DNA of 64,000 nucleotides, from positions 1,571,001-1,635,000 of the forward strand of contig NZ_CP121634.1 of the NCBI RefSeq assembly GCF_029714945.1, given 5' to 3'. The stretch comes from Bradyrhizobium sp. CIAT3101 (GTDB lineage: Bacteria; Pseudomonadota; Alphaproteobacteria; Rhizobiales; Xanthobacteraceae). Below, piece after piece: positions 1 through 9,325 of the stretch (position 1 is its first letter; the number at the start of each line of letters is the position of its first letter). The notes beneath the pieces are model-generated. The model was not told where the DNA came from. It worked only from the letters and a program-made list of their open reading frames with translations, and made no database searches. Made by a program: the position numbers and the translations under genes.

Positions 1-35
1 AGAACCCGTCGGATTCTCACTCGGAGACTCGAACA

Positions 36-386
36 ATGGCGAAGAAGCTCGAAAAATCGCAATGGAGGGGCTACTTCGATCTCATATCGAAAGCACTGAC
101 CGGCAAGCGTGCCGAGATCGAGGTGGCGTCGCTCAATCGCGGCGATCAGATCGAGGCGGAATGGCTACCGTTCTATGGCATTTCCTATGATCCAAGAAAC
201 GACGTAGTCGCGCTCGCTCTCGAAGGACACGACCATCTGATCCACAAACCAAGAGAGATATACATCGAAGGAGAAGGTCTGGTGCTGTCCAGTCTCGAGG
301 TTATCGATGCGGATGGCGTGCGGCAGATCGTCGTCCTAAGAGATCCTCTGATGCTGCCAGCGCCATCCTCGGCAAAAGCGGGCTGA
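36..386 (+). CDS. DUF5335 family small protein
   Basis: A 116-residue soluble protein with no signal peptide or membrane segment. The sequence (a KLEKSQW start, then AEIEVASLNRGDQIEAEW, and a C-terminal RQIVVLRDPLMLPAP) resembles the DUF5335 family of rhizobia and relatives as I know it. The role is unknown. A purine-rich GGAGACTC lies about 6 bases before the ATG. The window begins 35 bases upstream, so any promoter element is out of view. It lies next to another small DUF protein on the same strand, about 300 bases away, so co-transcription is uncertain. Confidence 0.72.
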   Translation: MAKKLEKSQWRGYFDLISKALTGKRAEIEVASLNRGDQIEAEWLPFYGISYDPRNDVVALALEGHDHLIHKPREIYIEGEGLVLSSLEVIDADGVRQIVVLRDPLMLPAPSSAKAG

Positions 387-694
387 TCGCTCCAACGATC
401 TGAATAATCAAACGGACGCTTCTGCGTTGGAGCGCTTAGCGCCTCTAGACGGCAACTCTAGCGGTTGCCAGGTTAAGGTGGACTCACACAAGCGTGGTTC
501 GGAACGGATCTAAGGCATCGAGGGCCGGCCGACAATGCCGTAGCATCGACTTGAGGGTGAAGGGCTGCAATTGATCGCATGCATGATTGTCGGCTCGTGC
601 GCCGAGCGAGGCCGGCACGCTGCGGATTGTGCAGTTTGGCCCAATTGGTCATCTCGCCGCCAGGCGCGTTAATCCTATTCCTAAGGAGCGAGCG
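387..694. other. intergenic gap, nothing recognised
   Basis: About 308 bases between the first two genes. No supported coding frame, palindrome of the regulon type, or terminator hairpin was seen. Confidence 0.5.
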
Positions 695-1120
695 ATGCCC
701 GAACTAGCCATTTCCCGCGAAAAAATCAGCTTTCTGATTGAAAAGGCGCACGAGTTTGATGTCAAGGATTTGCCGACGGATGAGGAATCCGGATCGAATC
801 CTACTGACGATGCTGAAGTCGACGTATTGCAGGACGACGGTAGCGACTCGGTCGCTGCCGAGTTGGCAAGCTTCATCAGGGCCTTGAACGAGGACGAGCA
901 GATCGACCTCATCGCGCTGATGTGGCTCGGACGGGGCGATGGCACGATCGACGAGTGGAAAGATCTGCGTAACCGCGCAGCTGAACGGCGGAACGGATAT
1001 CGCAACCCACGCTGGGAGACCGTGCACTACCTGCTCGGCGAGCCCTTGTTGGGTGATTTCTTGGCCGAGGGCCTCGACGAGTTCGGAATATCCTGGGTCG
1101 ATGAGGCGCCCGCGACTTGA
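695..1120 (+). CDS. DUF3775 family protein
   Basis: A 141-residue acidic protein of the DUF3775 type: MPELAI start, a FDVKDL segment, then ALNEDEQIDLIALMWLGRGD and a LLGEPLLGDFLAEGLDEFG end, all characteristic of this uncharacterised rhizobial family. The frame stays open upstream to 587, but the ATG at 695 has a good ribosome binding site (AAGGAGCG) and matches the usual family start. No catalytic motif is visible, so no function is assigned. About 250 bases without a gene separate it from the convergent oxidoreductase gene. Confidence 0.75.
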   Translation: MPELAISREKISFLIEKAHEFDVKDLPTDEESGSNPTDDAEVDVLQDDGSDSVAAELASFIRALNEDEQIDLIALMWLGRGDGTIDEWKDLRNRAAERRNGYRNPRWETVHYLLGEPLLGDFLAEGLDEFGISWVDEAPAT

Positions 1121-1367
1121 TGAGCACAATCGAACGCGAACAGCTTCAGATCGTGCACTTCCATCTTGAGATCTGTTCGGGTCGGCTCTCCGGCAGGTTG
1201 CGCCGCTCGAGCGTCCTGCAAGGGTATCGAGTGGATCTGAGAGCATCGCGCGCCGGAGCTAGGTGCTTCGCATCGACCGGGCTGCGTCAGGCCATGATGC
1301 CGTCGTGTGGACACCCAATCCGGGCCGGCCGCGACTCGATGGGCGGGCTCTGCCCACCATCCTGGCG

Positions 1368-2381
1368 TCAGGAGGCGTGTATTGAGAGGACGATCTTGCC
1401 AACCACGTGCCCCTCGGCAAGTCGCTCGTGCGCCTTGTAGGCGTGGGTGAGGGAATAGCATTCAGCGATCGCGACCTTCAGTTTTGCAGCCTGCACCGCC
1501 GCGTTGAGACGTTCGAACTCGCGAACGCCGGATATTCCGTCGTAGCGGATCAATTCCACGCCGCGCCGCTTCTTCGGCGCCGGCTCAACACCATTCGGAT
1601 GCGCCAGCCGGCCGCCGGGCCGAAGCACATTCATGCATTTTTCCAGCGCGTCGCCACCGGCGAGCGCCAGTATGGCGTCGGCGCCATCGGGAGCGAAGCG
1701 CCGCGCCTGGTCATCGATATCGGCTCGCTTGCCGTCGACACTCATATGGGCGCCCAGCTCCTGCACCAGTTCCACGCCTTCGAGGCCGGATGCCGTCGCA
1801 AACACTCGGGCACCGCGGAGTCTTGCGAACTGCACCGCAAGCGTTCCGACGCCGCCTGATGCAGCGTGAATGATAATGGTCTCGCCCTTTTTCAGCTTCA
1901 GGGCGTCGTCAATGCCTTGCAGGGCCGTCAAGCCCGTGATCGGGATTGCGCCGGCGTGTCGCAAGTCAAGCCGCTTTGGGATCGGCGCGACCTTGTCGGC
2001 GGGCACAGCGACGTATTCGGCATAGAAGCCGCCTTTCGGGTTCTCCCAATTGTAGGAATAGACCTCGTCGCCGACTTTAAGCCTCCGCACCCGTGATCCA
2101 ACTGCGGCGACAATGCCGGAGCCGTCGTAGCCGAGTACCAAGGGAAAATGCGGCTTGCGGGGCGCAAAGTACCCTTCGCGGACGTCGGCATCCCACGGGC
2201 CGACGCCGGCGGTATCGACAGCGATCATGACTTCGTCGACGCCCAGCGGCGGCACCGGTAAAGCGTGACCGGTGATCACCTCCGGTCCGCCGAAGCGGTC
2301 GATTGCCGCAGCGAACATGGTGCGGGGGACCTGCATCATCTGATGCCGGGGCAGTGAAGCATTGCGGGTACGATCGAGCAT
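1368..2381 (-). CDS. NADP-dependent quinone-oxidoreductase-like (zinc-free MDR) enzyme
   Basis: A medium-chain dehydrogenase/reductase of up to 337 residues related to quinone oxidoreductases. The GroES-like N-terminal half (FPLVLGYDGSGIVAAVGSRV, then GDEVYSY) is followed by a Rossmann domain with HAASGGVGTLAVQFARLRGA, the NADP(H)-binding loop. The cysteine/histidine ligands of zinc alcohol dehydrogenases are not seen, which fits a quinone or enone reductase. In-frame ATGs also occur at 2339 and 2318 (MFAAAIDRFGG), and the latter looks most like a family start; the longest frame is given. A regulon palindrome lies at 2435-2448. The substrate cannot be told. Confidence 0.82.
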   Translation of the reverse strand: MLDRTRNASLPRHQMMQVPRTMFAAAIDRFGGPEVITGHALPVPPLGVDEVMIAVDTAGVGPWDADVREGYFAPRKPHFPLVLGYDGSGIVAAVGSRVRRLKVGDEVYSYNWENPKGGFYAEYVAVPADKVAPIPKRLDLRHAGAIPITGLTALQGIDDALKLKKGETIIIHAASGGVGTLAVQFARLRGARVFATASGLEGVELVQELGAHMSVDGKRADIDDQARRFAPDGADAILALAGGDALEKCMNVLRPGGRLAHPNGVEPAPKKRRGVELIRYDGISGVREFERLNAAVQAAKLKVAIAECYSLTHAYKAHERLAEGHVVGKIVLSIHAS

Positions 2382-2434
2382 ATTGGCAATCTCGCAGATT
2401 TTAAGCTACATGGACGAGATTGCCGGGCGCTGCG

Positions 2435-2448
2435 ATGACGTCGGTCAA
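2435..2448. promoter_or_regulatory. FNR/FixK-type palindrome upstream of the quinone oxidoreductase
   Basis: ATGAC-GTCG-GTCAA. It sits 53 bases before the longest start and about 116 before the likely start at 2318, on the promoter side of the gene. A 13-base tandem duplication follows at 2451-2476. Confidence 0.6.
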
Positions 2449-2450
2449 TT

Positions 2451-2476
2451 TTGCGAGGCAAATTTGCGAGGCAAAT
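2451..2476. repeat. 13-bp perfect tandem duplication
   Basis: TTGCGAGGCAAAT occurs twice back to back, right beside a regulon palindrome. It is one of several 13-15 bp direct duplications in the intergenic DNA of this window. Confidence 0.75.
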
Positions 2477-2506
2477 GCGTGGCCCACAAGCCGGCAGACC
2501 GGCCTG

Positions 2507-4939
2507 TCAGCGGGACCGCGCCGCCCGCCGTTCCGTCGTGGTCGCGTGCGTCATCCCGGGCAGGTTCTGCTGGTCGGTTTGCGGAGAATCAAAGGCGGCT
2601 TCGACAGCTTCGTCGACCCGTTCGAGCCAGACGAAGCGAATCTGCTTGCGCGCTTTTTCGGGGACGTCCTCGATGTCCTTGCGGTTGCGTGCCGGCAGCA
2701 TGACCGTGGCGATACCGGCTTGGATCGCCGCCAGCACTTTCTCTTTCACGCCGCCGATTGGAAGCACCAGGCCGCGCAGCGAGATTTCGCCGGTCATGGC
2801 CGTGTCGCTTCGGATTGTGCGCCCCGTCAGAAGCGACGTCAGGGCCATAAACATTGCCACGCCGGCGCTTGGACCGTCCTTAGGGATCGCGCCGGCCGGA
2901 ACGTGAACGTGGACGTCGGCCTTCTGCAACTTCTTCGTGTCGATGCCGAATTCGAGGGCGCGCGACTTCACCAGCGTCAGTGCGGCCTGAGCGCTCTCCT
3001 TCATCACATTGCCAAGCTGACCAGTGAGGATCAGATTGCCGCGGCCGGGAATGCTGGTCGCCTCCACGAACAGTATTTCGCCTCCGGCGGGCGTCCAGGC
3101 GAGCCCGGTCGCCACACCGGGCACGCTGGTCCGCATGGCAGTCTCTGGCTCGTACCGCTTTGGTCCCAATATATTCTGGAGATCCGCCACCACGATGACG
3201 ACGCGCGTTGACTTGCCCTCAGCGATCAGCATCGCGGCGTGCCGACAAATCGCGCCGATCCGGCGCTCGAGGCTTCTCACCCCGGCCTCGCGCGTATAAT
3301 CGCGGATGACTGCCAGCAGGACGTCGTCGTCGATCTGGCATTGCCCCTCGTTGAGCCCGGCCGATGCCAGCTGACGTTTGACCAAATAACGTTTCGCGAT
3401 CGCCAGCTTCTCGTCCTCAATGTAGCCGGGCATTTCGATGACTTCCATCCGGTCGCGTACCGCGGGAGGGATATTATCCAGCACGTTGCCAGTACCGATG
3501 AATAGGACTTTTGAAAGGTCGAAGGGAACGGCAAGGTAGTTGTCGCGGAACGTCGCGTTTTGCTCCGGATCAAGAACTTCCAACAGTGCGGCGGCGGGGT
3601 CACCGTGGAACCCAGCGCCCAACTTGTCCATCTCGTCCAGCATCATCACTGGGTTGCGGGTGCCGGCCTTGTTGATCGACTGGATGATGTTGCCGGGCAA
3701 TGCGCCCACGTAGGTGCGCCGGTGTCCACGTATTTCACTCTCGTCGTGTACGCCGCCGAGGCTGAGGCGCACGAACTTTCGATCGGTTGCGCGCGCGATG
3801 CTCTGGCCGAGCGACGTCTTGCCAACGCCGGGAGGGCCGACAAAGCAAAGAATGGGACTCTTGCCTTCCGGATTGAGCTTGCGTACCGCTAGATATTCCA
3901 GAATGCGACGTTTCACTTTCTCGATGCCATAGTGATCCTCTTCGAGGATCTGACGCGCTACATCAATATCAATGCGCTCGGGATCGCACTTTGACCACGG
4001 CAACTCCGCGAGCCATTCGAGATAGCTCCGGACCATGCCATACTCGGCCGCTATCTCCGGTAGCCGTTCAAGGCGCTTCAGTTCTCGCCGGGCCTGCTCC
4101 TCAGCGTTCTTTGGCATCCCGGCCTTCTCGATCTTTTCCCCCAGCTCCTTCAATTCCGCGGATTTGGGGTCGTCGTCGCCCAGTTCCTTCTGAATGTGAC
4201 GAAGCTGTTCGCGAAGAATGTGTTCGCGCTGTTGCGATGACAGGGTTTGTTCGGTTTGTTCACCGATTTGCTTCGAAAGTTGCAGAACCTGGATTCGCTT
4301 CGCTAACAGCCCGAGCAGCTTGTCAAGAAGCTGAGTGACGTCGAAGGTCTCGAGCAGATCCTGCTTTTCGGCGACTGGAATGTCGATGATCCCGGCGAGG
4401 AAGTCGGCGAGCGCCGACGGTGACTCCAACCCTTCGATCGCGGGGCCGATCTCTTGCGGCAGGTTGGGTAGCAGCTGAATCGCGTCGCGCGCGCGCATCT
4501 TTAGCAGGTGCATCCGTGCTTCGATCTCGGGCGTGATTACCTCCGATACGCCGATCTCCTTGACCCGCGCGATCAGAAATGGATAGCCCGGGAGAAAGTC
4601 TCCCACACGGAATCGCCGCAGTCCTCGGCAGATGACGTAGTGAGTTAGGTCCGAGGTGACATAGCGCAATATCTCGGCAATGGTGCCAACGCGCCGCAAA
4701 TGCTCGGGCTCCGGCTGTTCGATATTGGGATCGTCCTGCAGCAGCAGGCCGATCTTGCGTGCGCTTCGAACGGCCTCCTGGACCGCCGCGATTGAAGACG
4801 GTCTGGCGATCGTCAACGGCAACACAATGCCCGGAAACAGCAACATGTTTCGAATGGGAAGGATAATCGTCGCATCCTCCGGAATGACGGGATGGCTTTG
4901 AGTGGCCGCGGCGCTCGAATTGCCGGTCGCATCAGGCAT
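2507..4939 (-). CDS. lon: ATP-dependent protease La (Lon)
   Basis: An 810-residue Lon protease, full length for the family, which degrades misfolded and regulatory proteins in the cytoplasm. It has an N-terminal LAN substrate-binding domain (about residues 25-215), a long helical linker (QREHILREQLRHIQKELG) and an AAA+ module with Walker A GPPGVGKT near residue 368 and Walker B VMMLDEMDK. The C-terminal protease domain has the catalytic serine in KDGPSAG near 690, followed by the lysine of the Ser-Lys dyad. It starts 16 bases after the end of an hsp20 gene, so the two form an operon, probably driven by the palindrome at 5473-5486. The C-terminal tail (from about residue 785) is arginine- and threonine-rich and not conserved. 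The context suggests an island-specific Lon rather than the housekeeping copy, but one window cannot show this. Confidence 0.96.
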   Translation of the reverse strand: MPDATGNSSAAATQSHPVIPEDATIILPIRNMLLFPGIVLPLTIARPSSIAAVQEAVRSARKIGLLLQDDPNIEQPEPEHLRRVGTIAEILRYVTSDLTHYVICRGLRRFRVGDFLPGYPFLIARVKEIGVSEVITPEIEARMHLLKMRARDAIQLLPNLPQEIGPAIEGLESPSALADFLAGIIDIPVAEKQDLLETFDVTQLLDKLLGLLAKRIQVLQLSKQIGEQTEQTLSSQQREHILREQLRHIQKELGDDDPKSAELKELGEKIEKAGMPKNAEEQARRELKRLERLPEIAAEYGMVRSYLEWLAELPWSKCDPERIDIDVARQILEEDHYGIEKVKRRILEYLAVRKLNPEGKSPILCFVGPPGVGKTSLGQSIARATDRKFVRLSLGGVHDESEIRGHRRTYVGALPGNIIQSINKAGTRNPVMMLDEMDKLGAGFHGDPAAALLEVLDPEQNATFRDNYLAVPFDLSKVLFIGTGNVLDNIPPAVRDRMEVIEMPGYIEDEKLAIAKRYLVKRQLASAGLNEGQCQIDDDVLLAVIRDYTREAGVRSLERRIGAICRHAAMLIAEGKSTRVVIVVADLQNILGPKRYEPETAMRTSVPGVATGLAWTPAGGEILFVEATSIPGRGNLILTGQLGNVMKESAQAALTLVKSRALEFGIDTKKLQKADVHVHVPAGAIPKDGPSAGVAMFMALTSLLTGRTIRSDTAMTGEISLRGLVLPIGGVKEKVLAAIQAGIATVMLPARNRKDIEDVPEKARKQIRFVWLERVDEAVEAAFDSPQTDQQNLPGMTHATTTERRAARSR

Positions 4940-4955
4940 GGAGCCGTCCTTCCAT

Positions 4956-5363
4956 CTACCGTTGTTTGGTGAACTTCAGCGAGAGGCAGCCAAAGGCGAG
5001 TTCGGACTCACTAAGCTGAAGCCGCCTGCTGGGGAAACTTATCTGCCGTTCGAACCTTCCGTAGGGAATTTCGAGCCGATGAACGAGGCTCCCGCGCGGG
5101 ATCGAGCTCGGACGGCGCAATCCCACCACGAGAACGCTGTCGGCATCGACCGATAACTTCACCGTATTCTCGTCAACGCCGGGGAGAGCAACGGTGATCA
5201 GGATATCGGAATCGGTCTCGACAATATCGACTGGCGGTTCCCAAACCGCGTCACCGATTGGCTCCGCTGTTGGCCGGAAGAACTGGCGGTGCAATCGTTC
5301 CGCGCGATCGATCAGTTCACACGCTCTGGTCCACATCAGCTCTCTTGGATCGATCGCGGCCAT
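4956..5363 (-). CDS. Hsp20/alpha-crystallin small heat-shock protein
   Basis: A 135-residue small heat-shock protein, an ATP-independent holdase that binds unfolding proteins. The alpha-crystallin domain covers about residues 40-130 (PPVDIVETDSDILITVALPG, then FERQISFPSR). The usual C-terminal I-x-I/V assembly motif is not evident, since the protein ends LSLKFTKQR. It is the first gene of an hsp20-lon operon, 16 bases before lon, which pairs a holdase with a protease. A perfect regulon palindrome lies 110 bases upstream. Confidence 0.9.
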   Translation of the reverse strand: MAAIDPRELMWTRACELIDRAERLHRQFFRPTAEPIGDAVWEPPVDIVETDSDILITVALPGVDENTVKLSVDADSVLVVGLRRPSSIPRGSLVHRLEIPYGRFERQISFPSRRLQLSESELAFGCLSLKFTKQR

Positions 5364-5472
5364 GAAACGGTTCCCGAGCTAGGCCGAACGCGCGCTAGGC
5401 TTTCTGCCGTCCAGCTATTTCCAATCGGCTACCCTGTTTGAGCCACCCTATGATGCGCGGCGCGAATGAACC

Positions 5473-5486
5473 TTGACAGCCGTCAA
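5473..5486. promoter_or_regulatory. FNR/FixK-type palindrome upstream of hsp20-lon
   Basis: TTGAC-AGCC-GTCAA, a perfect inverted repeat 110 bases before the hsp20 start. On the minus strand an ATCATA-like -10 lies about 30 bases downstream, the spacing of a class II FNR site. Confidence 0.72.
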
Positions 5487-5518
5487 TCGCGAATTCGGGA
5501 CGTAAGATCGGCCCGGCA

Positions 5519-6349
5519 CTAGTGCGCGATGAGTAAGGGAAATGGCGCGATGCGCAGGATCCGGGTGGTCGTGCTGCCTGGCAGCAATTCGTGCAATCCT
5601 GAGTGACCGTAACTGCCCAACACTAACAGGTTCGCACTGAGGCTGCGGCATTCTTCGACCAGGATGTCGGCCGTATCATCCTCCTCGCCGACTGCGCGAT
5701 ATTTGACGGCATCGATGCCATGATGCCGGAGGTGCTGTACGGCGTCGTTGGCTTTCAGCGGATCCCCGCTGCTTAGACGCTCGCCTTCCACTACAAGCAC
5801 GCCAACCTTTTTCGCAAGCTGCAACAAGGGCAGGGCCTCCGCAATGGCACGCGCGGACTCTCGGCTGCCATTCCAGGCGACGATCGCGTTGTCCAGGGGC
5901 CGGAAACCCGTCCAGTCATCTGGAACGAGAAACAGATGGCGTCCAGTACCGAAAAGCAAATTGTCGATCAGGTCCGGCGGCTCATTGGACCGACCGTTCG
6001 GCCGGAGCGCTACAAATGTGTCGGCGGTGCGCGCCAACAGCAATGCGGTCTCGGACATATCAAGATCGCCGATTACGTCGAAGCGACGTAAGTTTGTTGA
6101 AAGCTGCAAGCGTGTGAGACGCTGGAACAGTATGGCTTCAGTGGCGTCGCCGGCCTGCCTTGCCGCCTCTTTCGATTGTTCGGTTTGCTCGGCGCCGCCG
6201 CCGTCAAGTTCCCGAACAATATTGAAGAACAATCCGGTTATATGGCCGTCGAACATTGCTGCGATCTGGGCAGCGGCAGCCAAGCGCGCGTCATCCGCAG
6301 ATGTCCCGTCCAGCCGGATCATTACATCCTTGATCATGGCGTTCGTCAT
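5519..6349 (-). CDS. UspA-type universal stress protein (two Usp domains)
   Basis: A 276-residue tandem Usp protein. The second domain keeps the ATP-binding signature G-x2-G-x9-G-S-T in GSYGHSGLHELLPGSTT; the first domain does not show it. These proteins bind ATP or adenylates and promote survival under starvation or low oxygen. The ATG at 6349 overlaps the stop of the upstream gene in an ATGA arrangement, so it is translationally coupled to it. An ATG 21 bases further upstream lies within the preceding gene. The palindrome at 6879-6892 should control the pair. Confidence 0.9.
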   Translation of the reverse strand: MTNAMIKDVMIRLDGTSADDARLAAAAQIAAMFDGHITGLFFNIVRELDGGGAEQTEQSKEAARQAGDATEAILFQRLTRLQLSTNLRRFDVIGDLDMSETALLLARTADTFVALRPNGRSNEPPDLIDNLLFGTGRHLFLVPDDWTGFRPLDNAIVAWNGSRESARAIAEALPLLQLAKKVGVLVVEGERLSSGDPLKANDAVQHLRHHGIDAVKYRAVGEEDDTADILVEECRSLSANLLVLGSYGHSGLHELLPGSTTTRILRIAPFPLLIAH

Positions 6350-6822
6350 GGCTTGAGTTCGAGTGCGCAACAGTTGACCAGGCCCACCGACAGCAGGACT
6401 GCGTCGACCGCGCCCCCGCGGAGGGGGTGCAGTTTGCGATCCTGTCCACTAATCGAGACGTATTCGCAGGACGAGAATCGATGGGCGCCGAACGTATAGC
6501 CCGCCTCATCGTGATTATCCTCGTCGGAATTGTAGTCGAACACCCAGCGCGCGAGCTCTGTCCCGCCGAGCTTATGAACGAGGCAGCCGACTTCATCCTC
6601 TTCGCCCTGCCACACTCGCCGCACGCGACGATCGGCTCGATATTTTGGCCGGAGCTCCGGATCGATGTGTCCGTCGGCGTCAAGCGGCGCAATGAAGTCA
6701 TGCCCACGACATGACGCGCCTTCGGAATATTGCCTGGAGCGGGCTGGATTGAGCAAGATGCGGCTGAGATCAGCCAGCTGGGTGCACTCAGGGCGCTCAG
6801 GTACTGCAGACGGGGTAGCCAT
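6346..6822 (-). CDS. uncharacterised protein co-transcribed with UspA
   Basis: A 158-residue soluble protein of unknown family. It has several cysteine and histidine residues (SCRGHDF, a CEYVS segment, NCCALELKP end) and acidic stretches (WQGEEDE, DYNSDEDNHDEAG), but I recognise no catalytic motif. The ATG at 6822 is preferred: it puts the start 56 bases from the regulon palindrome, and the ten residues before it look non-native. Its stop overlaps the uspA start by four bases, strong evidence of an operon. The function may concern the same stress response, by association only. Confidence 0.7.
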   Translation of the reverse strand: MATPSAVPERPECTQLADLSRILLNPARSRQYSEGASCRGHDFIAPLDADGHIDPELRPKYRADRRVRRVWQGEEDEVGCLVHKLGGTELARWVFDYNSDEDNHDEAGYTFGAHRFSSCEYVSISGQDRKLHPLRGGAVDAVLLSVGLVNCCALELKP

Positions 6823-6878
6823 GGTGCGATCCAAATGTTTTCGTCGGAGCAAAAAGCCAACGTTTTCGCAGAGCCACC

Positions 6879-6892
6879 ATGATGGTCGTCAA
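6879..6892. promoter_or_regulatory. FNR/FixK-type palindrome upstream of the UspA operon
   Basis: ATGAT-GGTC-GTCAA, 56 bases before the start of the first gene of the minus-strand UspA operon. Confidence 0.62.
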
Positions 6893-7311
6893 TTGGAGCA
6901 CGGTAATTCCATAACGGCACACACGAGCGTGCGTCTGCACAGCGCGAGCGATCAGTAGACGCCCATCAAACGTGTGGGAATGGAGATAGATGTCGCCTGC
7001 GAGCTATCGGGACCACTGCCGAGCTGCCCTTACTGCTTGTGCTGATCAAAATTCTAAGCGCAATGCAGTCATTCGGATTCGGGTTCATGCTTTTCTAGGG
7101 CCCGCAATCATCGCGGCGCTCTGACCGTATGACGCCAATGGGTCGGTATCCGGGAGTGAAGGTCCCAATTGCATCGCGATTGGAATTGAAAAGAAGGACC
7201 GCGCGGCTTTTGCCGGCGGTCCAAGTCGCGGGGGGCCCGGGAAGGGCAAGCGACGTGAGGAGCCGCTAAATGCATTTTCTCAGAAAGAAGAGCCGCATGC
7301 ATTGACAAGGC
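6893..7311. other. intergenic gap, nothing recognised
   Basis: About 419 bases. A frame on the minus strand (7108-7308) has no family resemblance and no ribosome binding site. A near-palindrome TAGAC-GCCC-ATCAA at 6956-6969 lacks the core T and is not called as a site. Confidence 0.45.
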
Positions 7312-7671
7312 TCAATTTTCTGATTGGGGTACCTTGCGTGCAGACACAGAACCGCCGACCCCACGCTCGTCGTCCACATCGCTCTCCAGCGGCTTGATCA
7401 GCACCGCCGGTTCGTCATAGCCGCTGCGGCTGCTGTAGAACACCAGCGTCATCAAGCCCACGCCTACTACCAGCGAGAACACCACGCCCATCACCAGAGC
7501 GACGTAGCCGGACTCCGGCACCTGGTTATCCGTACTGGTCCAGCCGAGGTAGCCGAGCACGCAGGCCGTGATGAGCAGCGCGATCAGCACAGCAATGATC
7601 GCCCATCTGGCGAGCTTGCCGTCTCGCGGGTTGGATGTCTCGAGCGTCGATGGACTTTTGGTGCTGGTCAT
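7312..7671 (-). CDS. small two-pass membrane protein
   Basis: A 119-residue protein with two hydrophobic helices (about residues 24-46, WAIIAVLIALLITACVLGYLG, and 58-82, YVALVMGVVFSLVVGVGLMTLVFY) and a polar, acidic C-terminal tail. The start at 7671 has a clear GAGGAGAG ribosome binding site. I do not recognise the family. A decayed relative lies on the same strand at about 15455-15575, so the protein belonged to a duplicated set. No regulon palindrome was found upstream. Confidence 0.7.
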   Translation of the reverse strand: MTSTKSPSTLETSNPRDGKLARWAIIAVLIALLITACVLGYLGWTSTDNQVPESGYVALVMGVVFSLVVGVGLMTLVFYSSRSGYDEPAVLIKPLESDVDDERGVGGSVSARKVPQSEN

Positions 7672-8002
7672 GGACCTCTCCTCAGGATGAGTGTCGAACC
7701 ACCACCCCGAACTATGGTTCGGTCGAGTTGGTCGCAATCGCATGTAAGGCAGTCGTGATCGCGCTGACGGCGGCCTTAATCCAGCTTGGATATCTCATCG
7801 TGATTTTGGTTCCGGTCGATCTCAGCGAATATCTCGCCGATCACCATCCGCCGCTGTGCTCGACTGCGGGCTCGACCTCCATCGTCGCACTGATCCATGC
7901 GCTAACCGGCCCGCGAAATTGCGTTCGCTCGAGACTGATCTGAGCGCCGCAAACTGGGTTTCTAAGTTCTGAGCCGGCTTGGTCGATATCGGCATCGCGC
8001 GC
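7672..8002. other. intergenic gap
   Basis: About 330 bases upstream of the small membrane protein. A plus-strand frame holds a hydrophobic stretch (VVIALTAALIQLGYLIVILVP) but has no good start or family, so I treat it as non-coding or a remnant. Confidence 0.35.
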
Positions 8003-9325
8003 TCATTTACCGTTGCCAGAGCCGCTCACTCTCCAGACCGCGTTCCCGACATCGTCCGCGACGATGAGTGCACCAGTCCGGTCAAGTGCCACGCCGACCG
8101 GCCGCCCGTGAACCGTTTTTTTATCCGGCGCAAGGAAGTCCGTCAGCACCGGGGTCGGCATCCCGCTCGGCCGTTCGTTTGCGAAGGGAACGAAGATGAC
8201 CTGATAGCCGTTGAGCGGATCCCGGTCCCAACTGCCATGTTCACCCACGAACGCCCCGTTGGCGAATTGCGGTGACAGCGTTTCCCCCTGACTAAATACA
8301 AGGCCGAGTGCCGCAACATGGGAACTAAGGCCGTAATCCGGCTTAATCGCCTTCGTCACCATTGCAGGATCCTGCGGATGGACGCGTACGTCCACATGCT
8401 GCCCCCAATAGCTATACGGCCAGCCGTAGAACCCGCCGTCCTTGATGGATGTAAGATAATCCGGAACCAGGTCGGGGCCGATCTCGTCCCGCTCGTTGAC
8501 CACAGCGAACAATTGCCCCGTTCCAGGCTGAATGGCGAGGTTCGTCGGATTGCGCGTTCCAGTCGCGAAAAGGCGCTTTGCACCTGTGAGCCGATCTACT
8601 TCGTAGATCGCTGCACGCCCTTCTTCGATGTCTACCCCATTCTCGGTGATGTTGCTGTTAGAGCCGACCCCCACATAGAGCTTTGACCCACCCGGGCTGG
8701 CCACCATCGACTTGGTCCAGTGGTGATTGATCGGGCCGGCGGGCAAATCGGCAAGCTTCGTTCCGGGCGCCGTAATCTCCGTCTGGCCCGGCGAGAAGGG
8801 AAAGGCGATGATCGCGTCGGTATTGGCGACGTACAAAGTTTCCGCTACCCATGCGACGCCATATGGCGAGTGAAGATGGTCGAGCAGAACAGTCTTTATT
8901 TCCGGAACGCCGTCGCCGTCGGCGTCGCGCAACAAAGTGATGCGATTTCCGCCCTTGTCGGACGCACCGGCCCGTGCCTTCACTTTGCCTGAGATGTAAT
9001 CCTTGGGCCGGAATGGCTTGGTGCCGGGACCGTTGGCTTCAACGACGAGGATATCGCCGTTGGGCAACGGGTAAACCGTGCGCGGATGCATCAGTCCGGT
9101 CGCCATCGCTTGGATGCGCATACCCGCGGGAACGGTGGGCGTTTCCCCGGTCTGCCAGCCAACCGCCTGCGGTACGCTCATGGGCGGCACCAGATATTGG
9201 TGAGCTTCAGGAAGGTCGGGATTCGGTCCATATTGTTTTGATGGATCGCCGCCTTGGTCACTGCAGGCCGCGAGCACCGCGAGAATCATAAGTCCCGAAG
9301 TCACTCGAACGGGATTCGCGATCAT
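8003..9325 (-). CDS. sorbosone/glucose dehydrogenase-type beta-propeller lipoprotein
   Basis: A 440-residue periplasmic protein of the PQQ-dependent sugar dehydrogenase fold. It begins with a lipoprotein signal peptide ending LAVLAAC, so it is probably anchored in a membrane. Typical blades follow: HPRTVYPLPNGDILVVEANG, DHLHSPYGVAWVAETLYVAN, FATGTRNPTNLAIQP, GFYGWPYSYWG and FVGEHGSWDRDPLNGYQVIFVPF. The family oxidises aldoses or L-sorbosone using PQQ; the substrate here is unknown. Its start overlaps the stop of the DUF2231 gene (ATGA), so the two are coupled. That suggests the membrane protein passes or accepts electrons, which is inference. The palindromes at 9863-10021 lie upstream of the pair. 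Confidence 0.87.
   Translation of the reverse strand: MIANPVRVTSGLMILAVLAACSDQGGDPSKQYGPNPDLPEAHQYLVPPMSVPQAVGWQTGETPTVPAGMRIQAMATGLMHPRTVYPLPNGDILVVEANGPGTKPFRPKDYISGKVKARAGASDKGGNRITLLRDADGDGVPEIKTVLLDHLHSPYGVAWVAETLYVANTDAIIAFPFSPGQTEITAPGTKLADLPAGPINHHWTKSMVASPGGSKLYVGVGSNSNITENGVDIEEGRAAIYEVDRLTGAKRLFATGTRNPTNLAIQPGTGQLFAVVNERDEIGPDLVPDYLTSIKDGGFYGWPYSYWGQHVDVRVHPQDPAMVTKAIKPDYGLSSHVAALGLVFSQGETLSPQFANGAFVGEHGSWDRDPLNGYQVIFVPFANERPSGMPTPVLTDFLAPDKKTVHGRPVGVALDRTGALIVADDVGNAVWRVSGSGNGK

Noticed and set aside
7302..7315. TTGAC-AAGG-CTCAA near-palindrome
   Set aside because: It breaks the core (CTCA instead of RTCA) and overlaps the stop codon of the small membrane protein, with no gene downstream in the right orientation.
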